This document shows positions 35,473-43,464 of a stretch of DNA of 48,595 bases, piece after piece (within the stretch, counting starts at the first letter, position 1; every line of letters starts with the position of its first letter). The position numbers and the translations under genes were made by a program. The DNA is taken from assembly GCA_029550685.1 (NCBI GenBank), contig JAKPGY010000094.1:1-48595 (forward strand). The letters run 5' to 3'. The notes beneath the pieces were generated by a model. That model had not been told where the DNA came from. It searched no databases and worked only from the letters and a program-made list of their open reading frames with translations. The stretch is from Bacillota bacterium (lineage in GTDB: Bacteria; Bacillota; Syntrophomonadia; Syntrophomonadales; Syntrophomonadaceae).

Positions 35473-36300
35473 TTGAAAATCAAGGTTATGCCATCAAAAG
35501 CCTTTTGGCTGGGATTAATTTTGGGTGGAATGATATTTGGCTTTATATTCTGGGGTATAAACTATTCTCTGGGATCCGGGGATGAAGCATTGAAAATGGC
35601 TCTGATACTGCCAGCTTACTTGTTTGCCGGAATATTTATCGTTTTATTGATAGGGTCATTCAACCTGAGGTATCAGATTGAAGATGATCACCTCCTTATT
35701 TATTGGGGTATAAGAACTATTAAAGTTCCTTTTACTGAAATAAATGAAATCATCCAGGTTAAGGGGAGAGCCAATCTATTTTCTATTCTGGGAGTAAGCT
35801 GGCCGGGGTATATGGTAGGTCTTTATTCAGCCAAAGGGCTGGGACCAGTAAGGATGTATGCTACTCAACCTTACCAGGGATTTGTCTACCTAAAAACCAA
35901 CTTGGGCTTTTTTGGTCTGACTCCCGCAGATGATACCTTGATCAAAACGGTTGCCCAGCGTACTGAAAAAGAGATAACCATTGCTGACATGGATAAAATA
36001 CCCGAGGAGACTAAGGGCAAAAGTATGCAAGAGGACCGATTTTACCGATTATTATTTACCTTAAACATTGTATTTCTGCTGGCCTTTGCCGTGTATCTGG
36101 CGTTGTTTTTCCCAGGTTCTGGAGCACCTTCCTTTGTGGTATTATTGTTAGTATTGGCTATAGCTTTATTTTTCTTTAATATTAGCAATGCTGGCCGGTT
36201 GTATCAGTTTAGTGAGATGGGTGGGTACATACTGTTAATTATTGGCCTGGCAGTTACTGGCATATTTCTAATTCTGGCTCTGTCCGAGATTAGCTTATGA
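35473..36300 (+). CDS. Membrane protein with a PH-like central domain
   Basis: 275 residues from TTG 35473 (GGGAGGTTA upstream). Two N-terminal helices (about 8-28 and 38-60) precede a strand-rich central part, RYQIEDDHLLIYWGIRTIKVPFTEINEII, typical of bacterial PH-like domains, with WPGYMVGLYSAKGLGPVRMYAT. Three hydrophobic segments follow (about 190-215, 218-240 and 250-272). The central domain is probably cytoplasmic. The function is unknown. It is the last gene of the pfkA run, 24 bp after hbd and ahead of a terminator. Confidence 0.7.
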   Translation: MKIKVMPSKAFWLGLILGGMIFGFIFWGINYSLGSGDEALKMALILPAYLFAGIFIVLLIGSFNLRYQIEDDHLLIYWGIRTIKVPFTEINEIIQVKGRANLFSILGVSWPGYMVGLYSAKGLGPVRMYATQPYQGFVYLKTNLGFFGLTPADDTLIKTVAQRTEKEITIADMDKIPEETKGKSMQEDRFYRLLFTLNIVFLLAFAVYLALFFPGSGAPSFVVLLLVLAIALFFFNISNAGRLYQFSEMGGYILLIIGLAVTGIFLILALSEISL

Positions 36301-36369
36301 TCGGGTTGTCTATGTATACCACAGACTATTTGCCGCGTAACTCAGATAAATGCATATAATATAAACGAT

Positions 36370-36402
36370 GGCCTTTTCAATCAGGAAAGGCCTTATTTCT
36401 TA
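36370..36402 (+). terminator. Terminator after the pfkA-hbd-membrane protein run
   Basis: GGCCTTT/AAAGGCC (7-bp stem, 9-base loop) followed by TTATTTCTT. Confidence 0.7.
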
Positions 36403-36478
36403 GAAACAGGAAACTACTGGTATTCTGCACATTGCCGGGATATAATAAAATTTGACATTTTAGGAGGAATGATAGTTC

Positions 36479-37543
36479 ATGCAGCTTGGAATAATCGGTT
36501 TACCAATGGTGGGCAAGACAACTATTTTCGAATTGTTAACGGAAAGCCACCATAAAGGTGGAACTTCCAGCAAGGCTAATACAGCGATGGCCAGAATACC
36601 AGACTATAGAATTGATTACTTGTCGGAGCTTTACAAGCCAAAAAAGACCACTTATGCTCAACTGGAAATAGTAGATATTCCTGGGTTAGCTCCAGGTAAT
36701 AACAAAGGAGCATCTGTATTTTTAGATGGAGTCAGACAAGCCGACGCCTTACTGCATGTGGTGAGAGTATTTGAGGATGATTTGGTACCTATGGTGAATG
36801 ACAAAATTGATCCCATCAGCGACATTGAGCTTATCAATTACGAACTCTTGCTGGCTGACTTGGATTTAATTGATAAAAGAGTGGAAAGAATTAATGCGGG
36901 CAAACGCAAATCGCATACCGAGAAAGAACTGCATCTGCTATCCCGTTTGCGGGAAGCTATAGAAAACCAACAACCTATTTCTACGGTAGATCTTGATGAT
37001 GAAGAACAGGTAATTATGAAGAGTTATCAGTTCCTCACCAGCAAACCGATGCTGATATGCCTCAATTTGTCGGAAAAAGACTTGCTGTCAGGCAATTATC
37101 CGGATCGGGATAAAGTGGAAGAATATTGCCGGCAATACCAAATACCCATGGTAGAATTGTCGGCCAGCATTGAACGGGACATTGCCGAATTAGACGAAGA
37201 GGAACGGGAATTGTTTATGCAGGATGCAGGTATAACTGAACCTGGCCTGGTCAAGGTCTCCCGAACTATGTACGAGCGCCTGGGACTTATATCATTTTTC
37301 ACAGTAGGGGAGGACGAAGTAAAAGCCTGGACCATTAATGAAGGGACCAATGCCCGTAAGGCAGCTGGCAAGATACATTCCGACATTGAGCGGGGATTTA
37401 TCAGGGCGGAAGTGGTGGAATTCGAAGCATTAAAAGAGTATGGTTCTATGGCTGCGGTAAAAGAACATGGCTTATTTAGGCTGGAAGGTAAGGATTACAT
37501 TGTCCAGGACGGGGATATAGTTCATTTCCGCTTCAATATATAG
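36479..37543 (+). CDS. ychF: YchF-type Obg-family ATPase/GTPase
   Basis: 354 residues, close to YchF's 363, with AGGAGG upstream. G1 reads GLPMVGKTT (family GLPNVGKST), G3 is DIPGL, and the G4 position is NLSE in LICLNLSEKD, which fits the NxxE motif that lets YchF prefer ATP. The C-terminal TGS/DUF933 part is typical: FFTVGEDEVKAWTINEGTNA, KIHSDIERGFIRAEV and GKDYIVQDGDIVHFRFN. YchF binds ribosomes and takes part in stress control. The G1 changes (Met for Asn, Thr for Ser) make this a divergent member or a second paralogue. Confidence 0.82.
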   Translation: MQLGIIGLPMVGKTTIFELLTESHHKGGTSSKANTAMARIPDYRIDYLSELYKPKKTTYAQLEIVDIPGLAPGNNKGASVFLDGVRQADALLHVVRVFEDDLVPMVNDKIDPISDIELINYELLLADLDLIDKRVERINAGKRKSHTEKELHLLSRLREAIENQQPISTVDLDDEEQVIMKSYQFLTSKPMLICLNLSEKDLLSGNYPDRDKVEEYCRQYQIPMVELSASIERDIAELDEEERELFMQDAGITEPGLVKVSRTMYERLGLISFFTVGEDEVKAWTINEGTNARKAAGKIHSDIERGFIRAEVVEFEALKEYGSMAAVKEHGLFRLEGKDYIVQDGDIVHFRFNI

Positions 37544-37554
37544 GAGGAAGGCTA

Positions 37555-38907
37555 ATGAAAGCCATTATTATCGGTGCCGGAAAAGTAGGGTTTAGTATTG
37601 CCCAACTGCTGTCCGATGAAAACCATGATGTGGTAGTAATTGAACAGGATGAAGAAAGGGCACAACTGGTGGATCAGGTCTTAGATGTACAGGTTATCAA
37701 TGGCAGCGGCGCATCCTGGAAAGTGTTGGAGTCGGCTGGAGTACGTCATGCCAATATGGTGGTGGCGGTTACTGAAATAGATGAACTTAATATGATTGCC
37801 TGTCTGCTGGCCAAACAGTATGGTGTGAAAACAACAGTAGCCAGGGTGCGCAATACTGAATATGTAGAAACTCCACAGTTTTCACCGGAATCTTTGCTAG
37901 GCATTGATATGATTATTAATCCGGAACGGGTTACCGCTTTGGAAATAGCCAAAATTGTAGCTAACCCAGAAGCCTTGAATGTTGAGTATTATTCCCAAGG
38001 CCAGGTACAGATGGTAGAGTTGCTGGTGGAAGAAAAGTCTCCTCTAGCGGGTGTAAGAATTAATACTCTGGACAGTTCAAAGTATGTGATTGTTGCCATA
38101 ACTAGAAAAAACCGTACCATTGTCCCCAGCGGGAGTGACAGTATATATGCCGGTGATCATATTTATGTTGTGGCCAATACTCATGATATGCCTGAGGTTC
38201 TTAGGTCTATCGGCATAAAGCGGCACCGGGTGGAAAATGTAATCATTTTGGGCGGAGGGCGGACTGGTTGTTATATAGCTCAAATTTTAGAAAAAAAACG
38301 CTTGCCGTTAAATATTAAAATCATTGAAAAAGATCCCAAGAGAGCCCGGGAAGTTAGCCATTTAGTAAAGAACACCCTGGTAATCAACGGTGACGGAAGT
38401 GATTTGGAACTTTTAGAAAGTGAAAATGTCGGTCAAGCTGATATTTATATTGCTGTCAGCAACGATGACAAACTGAATCTGCTTTCATCATTAATTGCCC
38501 GTAATCTAGGTGTACCCAAGACTATTGCCAAAGTAAAACGTTCCGATATAATGCCCCTCATGCAGCAGGTGGGAGTGGATGTAGTATTTAGTCCCAGGTT
38601 GCTGACTGCAGGAGCAATCTTGAAATATATCCGGCGGGGGGATATTATTTCCGTTACCGTCTTAGGAGAAGAACATGCAGAAATGATAGAGTTGGTAGTA
38701 CAACCCAAATCAATAGCTGCTGACAAGGAACTATCTAAAATTAGATTTCCCAGAGGTTCTGTGCTGGGGGCCATTGTGCGAGAAGATGCAGTGATTATTC
38801 CCACTGGGAAAAGTATCATTCGAGCTGGGGACAAGTTGATGGTATTTACCCTTCCCACCAGTATTCATAAGGTGGAAAAACTGTTTATCAACGGGGGGAA
38901 GCACTAA
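37555..38907 (+). CDS. trkA: Trk potassium uptake regulatory subunit TrkA
   Basis: 450 residues with the duplicated design: NAD-binding RCK_N domains at about 1-120 (IIGAGKVGFSIAQLL) and 230-350 (ILGGGRTGCYIAQIL), each followed by an RCK_C domain (about 140-215 and 370-447). It is a cytoplasmic gating subunit that binds NAD(H) or ATP and controls TrkH. It starts behind AGGAGG, 11 bp after ychF. trkH begins at the next base after its stop, so the subunits are made together. Confidence 0.95.
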   Translation: MKAIIIGAGKVGFSIAQLLSDENHDVVVIEQDEERAQLVDQVLDVQVINGSGASWKVLESAGVRHANMVVAVTEIDELNMIACLLAKQYGVKTTVARVRNTEYVETPQFSPESLLGIDMIINPERVTALEIAKIVANPEALNVEYYSQGQVQMVELLVEEKSPLAGVRINTLDSSKYVIVAITRKNRTIVPSGSDSIYAGDHIYVVANTHDMPEVLRSIGIKRHRVENVIILGGGRTGCYIAQILEKKRLPLNIKIIEKDPKRAREVSHLVKNTLVINGDGSDLELLESENVGQADIYIAVSNDDKLNLLSSLIARNLGVPKTIAKVKRSDIMPLMQQVGVDVVFSPRLLTAGAILKYIRRGDIISVTVLGEEHAEMIELVVQPKSIAADKELSKIRFPRGSVLGAIVREDAVIIPTGKSIIRAGDKLMVFTLPTSIHKVEKLFINGGKH

Positions 38908-40344
38908 TTGGTACGGCCAGAGGTGGTTCTCAATTATATTGGGAAGATTATTATATTCGTCGGCATAGCCATGCTGACCTTGGTAATTTGTGCTTTGATT
39001 TATGGTGAAAATACCATAGTGCAATTGTTGCTTTCAGCTGTAATTACCATAGTTTTAGGCACATCTTTAAGCTGGTTTTACCGTCACAATCAAACCATGA
39101 ATTACCGTGAGACCTTTGCCGTGGTAGGATTAGGATGGATAGCTGCATCACTGGTAGGATCCCTACCTTTTATTTTGACCGGGTATGCATCTGTGGCTGA
39201 TGCCGTATTCGAGACAGTGTCCGGATTTACCACTACCGGAGCCACCATTTTTTCCGATGTTGAAGCTCTTCCCCATAGCTTGCTTTTTTGGCGAAGCCTA
39301 ACCCATTGGCTGGGGGGCATGGGTATTATCGTTTTATTTGTGTCTATTATTGGCGGTATTGGTGTTCGGGCAAACCAGTTATTCCGAGCCGAGGTTACCG
39401 GCCCAGTATCGGATAAGCTTAGCCCCCGTATAAAAGAAACTGCTCGCTTTCTCTGGATCACCTATGTTGTTTTCACCGTAGTGCTCACAATTTTGTTATT
39501 GTTTTTAGGCATGGATCTCTTTGATGCCCTGTGTCATGCATTTGGCACTGTGTCTACAGGAGGTTTTTCAACCAAAAACCAAAGCATAGCCTACTGGGAC
39601 AGTGCTCTGATTCAGTGGACTATTACTCTATTTATGTTCTTGTGCGGTGCTAGTTTTTCCCTCCATTACCAGGTGTTTGCAAGAAAGTCTTTGAAGCAAT
39701 ACCTGCTGGATGGGGAGTTCAGATTGTATTCCTTAATCATTTTAGCGGCAACCTTCACAGGCGTTTTTGGCATCACTCAGGCCAACGGAGTTGAAGAACA
39801 CCTGCGGGCGTCGGCTTTTCAGGTGGTCTCTATAATAACTACCACAGGTTTTGCCAGTATGGACTTTGATCAATGGACCCCCTTGAGCAAAACGGTGCTT
39901 TTAATACTAATGCTTATCGGAGGATGTGCCGGGTCTACTGCCGGTGGGATCAAGGTAATCCGTCATTTAATTGCCCTGCAGAGAGTCAAAATAGAAATTA
40001 AGCACATACTGCATCCGAGAGCTACGATATCCCAAAAATTTGGCGATAGGTTCATTGATGATTCCCTGGTTATAAACGTACTGCAGTTTATATTTTTCTA
40101 CGGTATGTTGGCAATGCTTGGAACCTTAGCAATGACTGCACTGGGATTAGACTTAGTTAGTGGGTTTACTGCTTCTGCGTCATGCCTGGGTAATATTGGA
40201 CCAGGCTTTGGAAACGTTGGACCAATGGTAAACTATGGTTTTATTCCTGACATAGGTAAATACCTGTTAAGCCTGCTGATGCTTTTAGGCCGTCTGGAAA
40301 TTTATACATTGATTCTGCTTTTTTATCCCGATTACTGGCGATAG
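38908..40344 (+). CDS. trkH: Trk potassium uptake membrane subunit TrkH
   Basis: 478 residues, start TTG 38908 directly after the trkA stop (GGGGGAAG upstream). About ten membrane helices in four M1-P-M2 repeats are visible. The selectivity loops appear as SGFTTTGAT, GTVSTGGFST, TTTGFASMD and SCLGNIGPGFG, and TrkH's GGMGIIVL and GGCAGSTAGGIKVIRH follow. It is the K+ pore, driven by ion gradient or gating through TrkA. Confidence 0.95.
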   Translation: MVRPEVVLNYIGKIIIFVGIAMLTLVICALIYGENTIVQLLLSAVITIVLGTSLSWFYRHNQTMNYRETFAVVGLGWIAASLVGSLPFILTGYASVADAVFETVSGFTTTGATIFSDVEALPHSLLFWRSLTHWLGGMGIIVLFVSIIGGIGVRANQLFRAEVTGPVSDKLSPRIKETARFLWITYVVFTVVLTILLLFLGMDLFDALCHAFGTVSTGGFSTKNQSIAYWDSALIQWTITLFMFLCGASFSLHYQVFARKSLKQYLLDGEFRLYSLIILAATFTGVFGITQANGVEEHLRASAFQVVSIITTTGFASMDFDQWTPLSKTVLLILMLIGGCAGSTAGGIKVIRHLIALQRVKIEIKHILHPRATISQKFGDRFIDDSLVINVLQFIFFYGMLAMLGTLAMTALGLDLVSGFTASASCLGNIGPGFGNVGPMVNYGFIPDIGKYLLSLLMLLGRLEIYTLILLFYPDYWR

Positions 40345-40349
40345 CAAAA

Positions 40350-40380
40350 GTGGGTAAAACCCACAAAGCGATCTTTTATT
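40350..40380 (+). terminator. Possible terminator after trkH
   Basis: Short GTGGGT-AAA-ACCCAC hairpin 6 bp after the trkH stop, followed after eight bases by TCTTTTATTTTT. Confidence 0.5.
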
Positions 40381-40410
40381 TTTATAGACACAAGAGGGCG
40401 ATTTGCACGC

Positions 40411-40472
40411 ACTTCGCGTATGAGACATATTATGCATTATATAATCGGTGAAGGAGTCTCATGATGCGAAGT
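40411..40472. promoter_or_regulatory. Inverted repeat spanning the start of YheC/D copy 3
   Basis: ACTTCGC-GT-ATGAGAC (40411-40426) pairs with GTCTCAT-GAT-GCGAAGT (40456-40472), 14 paired bases with one internal bulge. The loop contains the AAGGAG ribosome site and the right arm contains the start codon(s) ATGATG. It could hide the start in an mRNA hairpin or be an operator dyad. Confidence 0.55.
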
Positions 40473-41807
40473 GTACACAGCAAAAAGCCTACAGTTATAA
40501 TACCACCTTACCTGGCTGAACCAACCCTTCCGGCTACTATTCTCCTTCAAGCCGGAAACCGTTCACTAACTGTGCAAGCCAAACTGGATAACGATTCTGT
40601 TGACGAGAAACCATCTAATTGCCTTCAACTGACGCCGTATGCAGCTCGTGAATTGGCCATACCAGCTTATTCATATCGGATTTTAAGTTACGATGACAAT
40701 TGTTTAAGAATTGGTCCTATCATCGGAATACTTGCTGCAGGTAAACCTGGAGATGCTGCCGCATCTGAAAAAGCTGGACGGCTATATAAACAGCTTATTA
40801 TGCAGGGGTGGGCTAAAGGAATATTTGTCTACTGTTTTTTACCTCAAAACATTTCCTGGAGCCGAGGCTTAATTCAGGGACAGACCTGTACCCCTAACGG
40901 CAAATGGATGAAAGGGCAATTTCCCATACCTGATGTAGTCTATAACCGAATACTGTATAGAAGCACTGAAAATCAAAAAATGGTACAAAAAATGTTGGAA
41001 GAATTCGATGAGCACCCGGGGATATACTTATTCAACCGGCGTTTTCTTAATAAATGGGAAGTAGCGCAAGTATTAGAACAAAATTCCTGCACCAGCCACT
41101 GGATTCCAGAAACTACCCCTTTTAGCATAACCAATCTAAAAACAATGCTGCAACGCCACCAGGAACTGTTTTTAAAACCCTGCCACAACAGTAAAGGCCA
41201 AGGTATTTATAAAATTGAAAGAACTGGTGATAAGGGGTTTCGCTATGGACGTACGGAATGGAAAGGTAAGTATTGGATTTATGTACCTAATTATAATCAA
41301 CTCACTATGAGATTAAAACAGAGCCTTGATCATCCAAGGCACTACATTATTCAACAAGGCATTGATTTAGCTCGCCTGCAGGGAAGAGTATTTGATTTGC
41401 GTGCACAAGCACAGAAGAACCGGCAGGGTGAATGGGTATTAACCGGAGTAGGAGTGCGGATAGCTGCGCGCAACCGCTTTGTAACTCATGTTCCTAATGG
41501 CGGTTCACGAGCGGATTTTCAAAAGGTAATTAAGGAGGTGTTCGACTCTTCGCAAATTCAGAATTCCATTGAACAGGAACTTCATAGAATCTGCACCGTT
41601 GCTCCTGTTGTCCTAGAACAGGAACTCAAAATACCTTTGGGAATCTTATCCCTGGATATTGGAGTGGATTCATCTGCCAGACTCTGGATACTGGAAATAA
41701 ACTCCAAACCCGCTAGATTCGATGAAGCCGATATCCGTCAGAGACACATGCAGCTTTTATTGGATTATTTCATATATGCAGCTGAACACAATTCTAAAGG
41801 AAGGTAG
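40461..41807 (+). CDS. YheC/YheD-type spore-coat-associated ATP-grasp protein, copy 3
   Basis: 448 residues from ATG 40461 (or 40464, adjoining ATG), behind GAAGGAG. It has the same order as the other copies: LRIGPIIGILAAG (about 81-93), the FLKPCHNSKGQGIYKI nucleotide loop, YIIQQGIDLARL, DLRAQAQKN, HVPNGGSRAD and the end SLDIGVDSSARLWILEINSKP with the metal-binding acids. It is co-transcribed with the downstream amidoligase fusion (4 bp gap). That pairing suggests stepwise ligation of a small amino compound onto a peptide or cell-wall/coat substrate. Confidence 0.88.
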   Translation: MMRSVHSKKPTVIIPPYLAEPTLPATILLQAGNRSLTVQAKLDNDSVDEKPSNCLQLTPYAARELAIPAYSYRILSYDDNCLRIGPIIGILAAGKPGDAAASEKAGRLYKQLIMQGWAKGIFVYCFLPQNISWSRGLIQGQTCTPNGKWMKGQFPIPDVVYNRILYRSTENQKMVQKMLEEFDEHPGIYLFNRRFLNKWEVAQVLEQNSCTSHWIPETTPFSITNLKTMLQRHQELFLKPCHNSKGQGIYKIERTGDKGFRYGRTEWKGKYWIYVPNYNQLTMRLKQSLDHPRHYIIQQGIDLARLQGRVFDLRAQAQKNRQGEWVLTGVGVRIAARNRFVTHVPNGGSRADFQKVIKEVFDSSQIQNSIEQELHRICTVAPVVLEQELKIPLGILSLDIGVDSSARLWILEINSKPARFDEADIRQRHMQLLLDYFIYAAEHNSKGR

Positions 41808-41811
41808 TCTC

Positions 41812-43464
41812 ATGAATTTGACTATACTTTACCAAATGAATTCGGTGGGGGAAAGGCTGCTAAATACGATGCAAAAGTTGTTCGAGGAAGTTGAGTACAG
41901 GATCTTAGCCATAGATAATGTGGATTATTACCAGATTAATCGCATTGACCGTTCATCCACAGTACGGCGCATAATAAACACTCCCAGAGCTGTCCGCAAC
42001 AGTCTAAATACAGAGCAAACCTCTGGTATATTAAGTGCTAATAACATTCATCATGGGCTATCGGAGGAGGAAACAGTTAACAGAAGCTACGAAGTATTAA
42101 TAGCCGATTTCGAAACCGTATCCATTAAAGTTACAACGTTTATAAAAGGGAAACAGCAGGCCAAGTATATACGCGAGAAGGATAATCAAAAAATTGCTGA
42201 GCTAGCTCGGCGAGTGGCCTATTTAATAGGTCTTGATATCGCGATGGTCACTATTGTTCTGACTGCCAAGCGCCGCTATAAGGTAGTAGACATAAATTCA
42301 TCTCCTGAACCACGCGAGAAAGATTTCAATCGAATAGTAGAAAAAATAAAAGATTTGGCGGAAAGGGACCGGGAACTACGGGAGATAGAAGTTAAAATGG
42401 GAGCAGATCCGGAGTTTATGATTCTGAACAGCAAGACGGGTAAAATGATATCTGCTTCTGAGTTTTTTCCCCGAGACGGAATTGTTGGCTGTGACAATAT
42501 TCGCATACCTAACCGCCAACAGCGTCCCGTGGCTGAAGTAAGACCTAGACCAGATTCATCTCCGCTCGAGCTGGCAGCTAATATACGACAGGCTCTTACC
42601 AGTGCTTCCCGCTTGGCACCCTATCGAAATACACGTTGGCTTGCTGGGAGTCAACCAGTGAACGGATATTCGATAGGTGGACATATACATTTCAGTAATA
42701 TTCGATTAGATGGGGGATTACTGAGGGCTTTGGATAACTATCTTGGTATACCAGTTTTCTTAATAGAAAACCCCACCACTGCAGCTAAAAGAAGGAAAAA
42801 GTATGGATTCATTGGAGATTACCGGCTGAAAGAACACGGCGGTTTTGAATATCGCACCTTAGGAAGTTGGCTGGTGAGCCAAAAAATTGCTACAGCGGTG
42901 TTATGCCTAGCAAAGATAGTAGCCAATCGTTATGCAGAAATTCCTCAGAATTATCTTAATACTGCCGAGGCCCAGCGCGCTTTTTATAAAGGTGATCAGG
43001 ACTTTTTCCGCCCCATGTTTAATTCAATATGGTCGAATATAGAGAATCTAGATTTGTATCAGGAATACCGGGAACAACTGCAAATTATACCTGAGATGAT
43101 AAGGAATAATGTTATTTGGGACGAGAAAAGTGATCTCAGACGAGGATGGAAACTAGGCCAACCTCTCAAGAAAAACTATAACGAATCTGATAAGTTGGCT
43201 GCTAGGCCGTCGCAGGTGACTTCGGTTACAAGCAGCACTTCAGTAAATAGCCCAGGCCGGGCCCCGGTCTCAACGCGAACTAGCCGGTCCTCGCATTATT
43301 CAAGTGGTTCCTCCCGGGCAAGTGTTATCGATGTTCGACCTTCCCGGTACCGGAGTTCAACCGGTATAAGCAGGGACCGGAGGTCAGTATCTTCTTCCAC
43401 CCAGCAGGGCAGGATAACCTCCGGTCAAATTCGCAGTTCCAGCAGGTACAATGTGGTTCGGTAA
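41812..43464 (+). CDS. ATP-grasp-like/amidoligase (COOH-NH2 ligase type 2) fusion with a Ser/Arg-rich tail
   Basis: 550 residues from ATG 41812, behind GGAAGG; a frame opening at 41722 lies inside the preceding gene. The N terminus (about 1-180) ends in GLDIAMVTIVLTAKRRYKV followed by VDINSSPEP, like the C-terminal half of an ATP-grasp enzyme, but no phosphate-binding glycine loop is visible. From about 200, MGADPEFMIL, VAEVRPRPDSSPLELAANIR, GGHIHFSN and GGFEYRTLGSWL are glutamine-synthetase-like amidoligase motifs. The last 90 residues are rich in Ser, Arg, Thr and Tyr, like spore-coat tails. Related amidoligases are predicted to make isopeptide or peptide-tag bonds. The target is unknown. 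Confidence 0.78.
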   Translation: MNLTILYQMNSVGERLLNTMQKLFEEVEYRILAIDNVDYYQINRIDRSSTVRRIINTPRAVRNSLNTEQTSGILSANNIHHGLSEEETVNRSYEVLIADFETVSIKVTTFIKGKQQAKYIREKDNQKIAELARRVAYLIGLDIAMVTIVLTAKRRYKVVDINSSPEPREKDFNRIVEKIKDLAERDRELREIEVKMGADPEFMILNSKTGKMISASEFFPRDGIVGCDNIRIPNRQQRPVAEVRPRPDSSPLELAANIRQALTSASRLAPYRNTRWLAGSQPVNGYSIGGHIHFSNIRLDGGLLRALDNYLGIPVFLIENPTTAAKRRKKYGFIGDYRLKEHGGFEYRTLGSWLVSQKIATAVLCLAKIVANRYAEIPQNYLNTAEAQRAFYKGDQDFFRPMFNSIWSNIENLDLYQEYREQLQIIPEMIRNNVIWDEKSDLRRGWKLGQPLKKNYNESDKLAARPSQVTSVTSSTSVNSPGRAPVSTRTSRSSHYSSGSSRASVIDVRPSRYRSSTGISRDRRSVSSSTQQGRITSGQIRSSSRYNVVR

